Shown piece by piece: positions 63,201 to 64,000 of a stretch of 64,000 nt of DNA. Made by a program: the position numbers and the translations under genes. Source of the DNA: Rhypophila decipiens. Taxonomy: Eukaryota; Ascomycota; Sordariomycetes; Sordariales; Naviculisporaceae. The notes below the pieces were generated by a model that was not told the origin of the DNA, did no database searches, and saw only the letters and a list, made by a program, of their open reading frames with translations. The DNA lies in the NCBI GenBank assembly GCA_033297075.1, contig MU858049.1:1-64000 (forward strand). The letters are read 5' to 3'. Position 1 is the stretch's first letter, and the number at the start of each line of letters is the position of its first letter.

Positions 63201-64000
63201 GTTGTTGCCGGGTGAGCCAAGATCCGGGTATGGGTCGTCTGAATTCTGACCAATCCTCTTGGGGTCCGTCAGCTCGGTATGCTATGGCGAATTGGTGATC
63301 CTCCTATTTGATCAGCGCATAGGACTACACCGTATCACGAAACGAAACGGGCCGAGTCTGGGGTAGTGAACTATCATGATATCAGCAGATGTAAGAATGA
63401 ACATGATCGATCAGCGCCCAAATCTGCTCTTGGTGTTTCCCGGAGACTGTCCTTTGCTGCATGTGTGGATTCGTCGAGATAGGAAGGATTTGCTGGCTGG
63501 TTCATGAAGTACATACAGCTGTCCAGTACTGCGTCAGCGCGCAAGCGACAAGAATGCCGGCATATTTGCTACAAGCCGACCATTCGGCGAGTTACGCCTC
63601 AAAATGACAGGCTGGATACGGAATCACCTATGAACTCGTCATGGCTTCCTGGCTGGTCGTAACGTATAAGCTCGGATTAAGTCGATAATGCCCATTGCAA
63701 GCTGTTCATCTTCTTCCATATCTGTTGGATGAGGCAGATCGAGACCCAGACAATGTTTTCACGACATGCCCAGTATTGTAAAGTATGTACAATACGGTAA
63801 TTGTATTCGGTATAAGTTGAAGCGGAGCTTCTCGTGGGGTTAATTGCCAAGAGCTGAAGCTTCCCGGGCCAGCGCTAGGGCTGCTAGCGGCTTGTTGCAG
63901 CACCTTACGGCGGAGTTGCAGACCGCCAAGGCCCGATCTGCCGACTTGCAGTGGGATTCTCATTCAACACGAAACCGCGTCTTCACCTGACTTCGCGACC
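57295..64000. other. 6.7-kb gene-poor right end
   Basis: No protein-like frame is recognised up to the window edge. T/C-rich tracts are present (57750-58250, 60738-60775), plus the heptamer tandem at 59750-59784 and AGGTACCT/ACCTAGGT strings near 58920-58981. A gene starting beyond the right edge cannot be excluded. Confidence 0.5.
59750..59784. repeat. Heptamer tandem, 5 copies of GTTGACC
   Basis: Five exact back-to-back copies of GTTGACC (59750-59784). Each contains TTGAC. It is intergenic and not within any gene that I can support. Confidence 0.95.

Overview
The window looks like nuclear chromosomal DNA of a filamentous ascomycete (Pezizomycotina, most likely a Sordariomycete). Evidence is the gene content (fungal NCE102-type MARVEL protein, Rvs167-type BAR-SH3 protein, Mim2-like import factor, CsbD-like stress protein), the gene structures (mostly 50-110 nt GT-AG introns with GTAAGT/GTACGT-like donors), and C/T-rich leaders. 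The class-level assignment is inference. No rRNA, tRNA, CRISPR array or complete transposon was recognised.

Left block (0-24 kb) is gene-dense and largely housekeeping. From left to right it holds: a PC4/Sub1 transcription coactivator (-), a full-length ATP-dependent 5-oxoprolinase (-), a GNAT acetyltransferase (-), the translation initiation factor eIF2 beta (-), a Mim2-like outer mitochondrial membrane protein (+), an NCE102-like eisosome/MARVEL protein (-), an FAD-dependent oxidoreductase of the DAO family (+), an Rvs167-like BAR-SH3 protein (-) divergent from the mitochondrial cysteine desulfurase NFS1 (+), and a CsbD-like / cruciform-DNA-recognition-type protein (+). For each multi-exon gene I joined exons by reading splice junctions that keep a continuous, family-consistent protein.

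Right block (24-64 kb) is gene-poor. It holds an NmrA/isoflavone-reductase-like protein (+, 28.5-29.7 kb), an ADA2/ADGF-type adenosine deaminase (-, 37.5-39.9 kb), a degenerate coding relic (41.2-42.1 kb), a PNGase A-like membrane-anchored glycoamidase (+, 44.4-46.9 kb) and a small Cys/His-rich protein (+, 57.0-57.3 kb). Between them are stretches of about 4.6, 7.8, 10.1 and 6.7 kb with no gene I can support. These deserts carry short palindromic or simple motifs (for example the 14-mer GTACTGTACTGTAC), a 5-copy heptamer tandem, and one assembly gap of 10 N flanked by poly-G and poly-C.

There is no operon or gene cluster linking these genes into one pathway. Functional themes are independent: Fe-S cluster synthesis (NFS1), mitochondrial import (Mim2), glutathione cycle (5-oxoprolinase), membrane curvature and eisosomes (Rvs167, NCE102), and translation/transcription (eIF2 beta, Sub1). 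I did not find a convincing new multi-gene system. The most promising unexplained items are the small Cys/His protein, the nested palindromes upstream of the CsbD-like gene, the recurrent 14-mer in the deserts, and the decayed coding relic.
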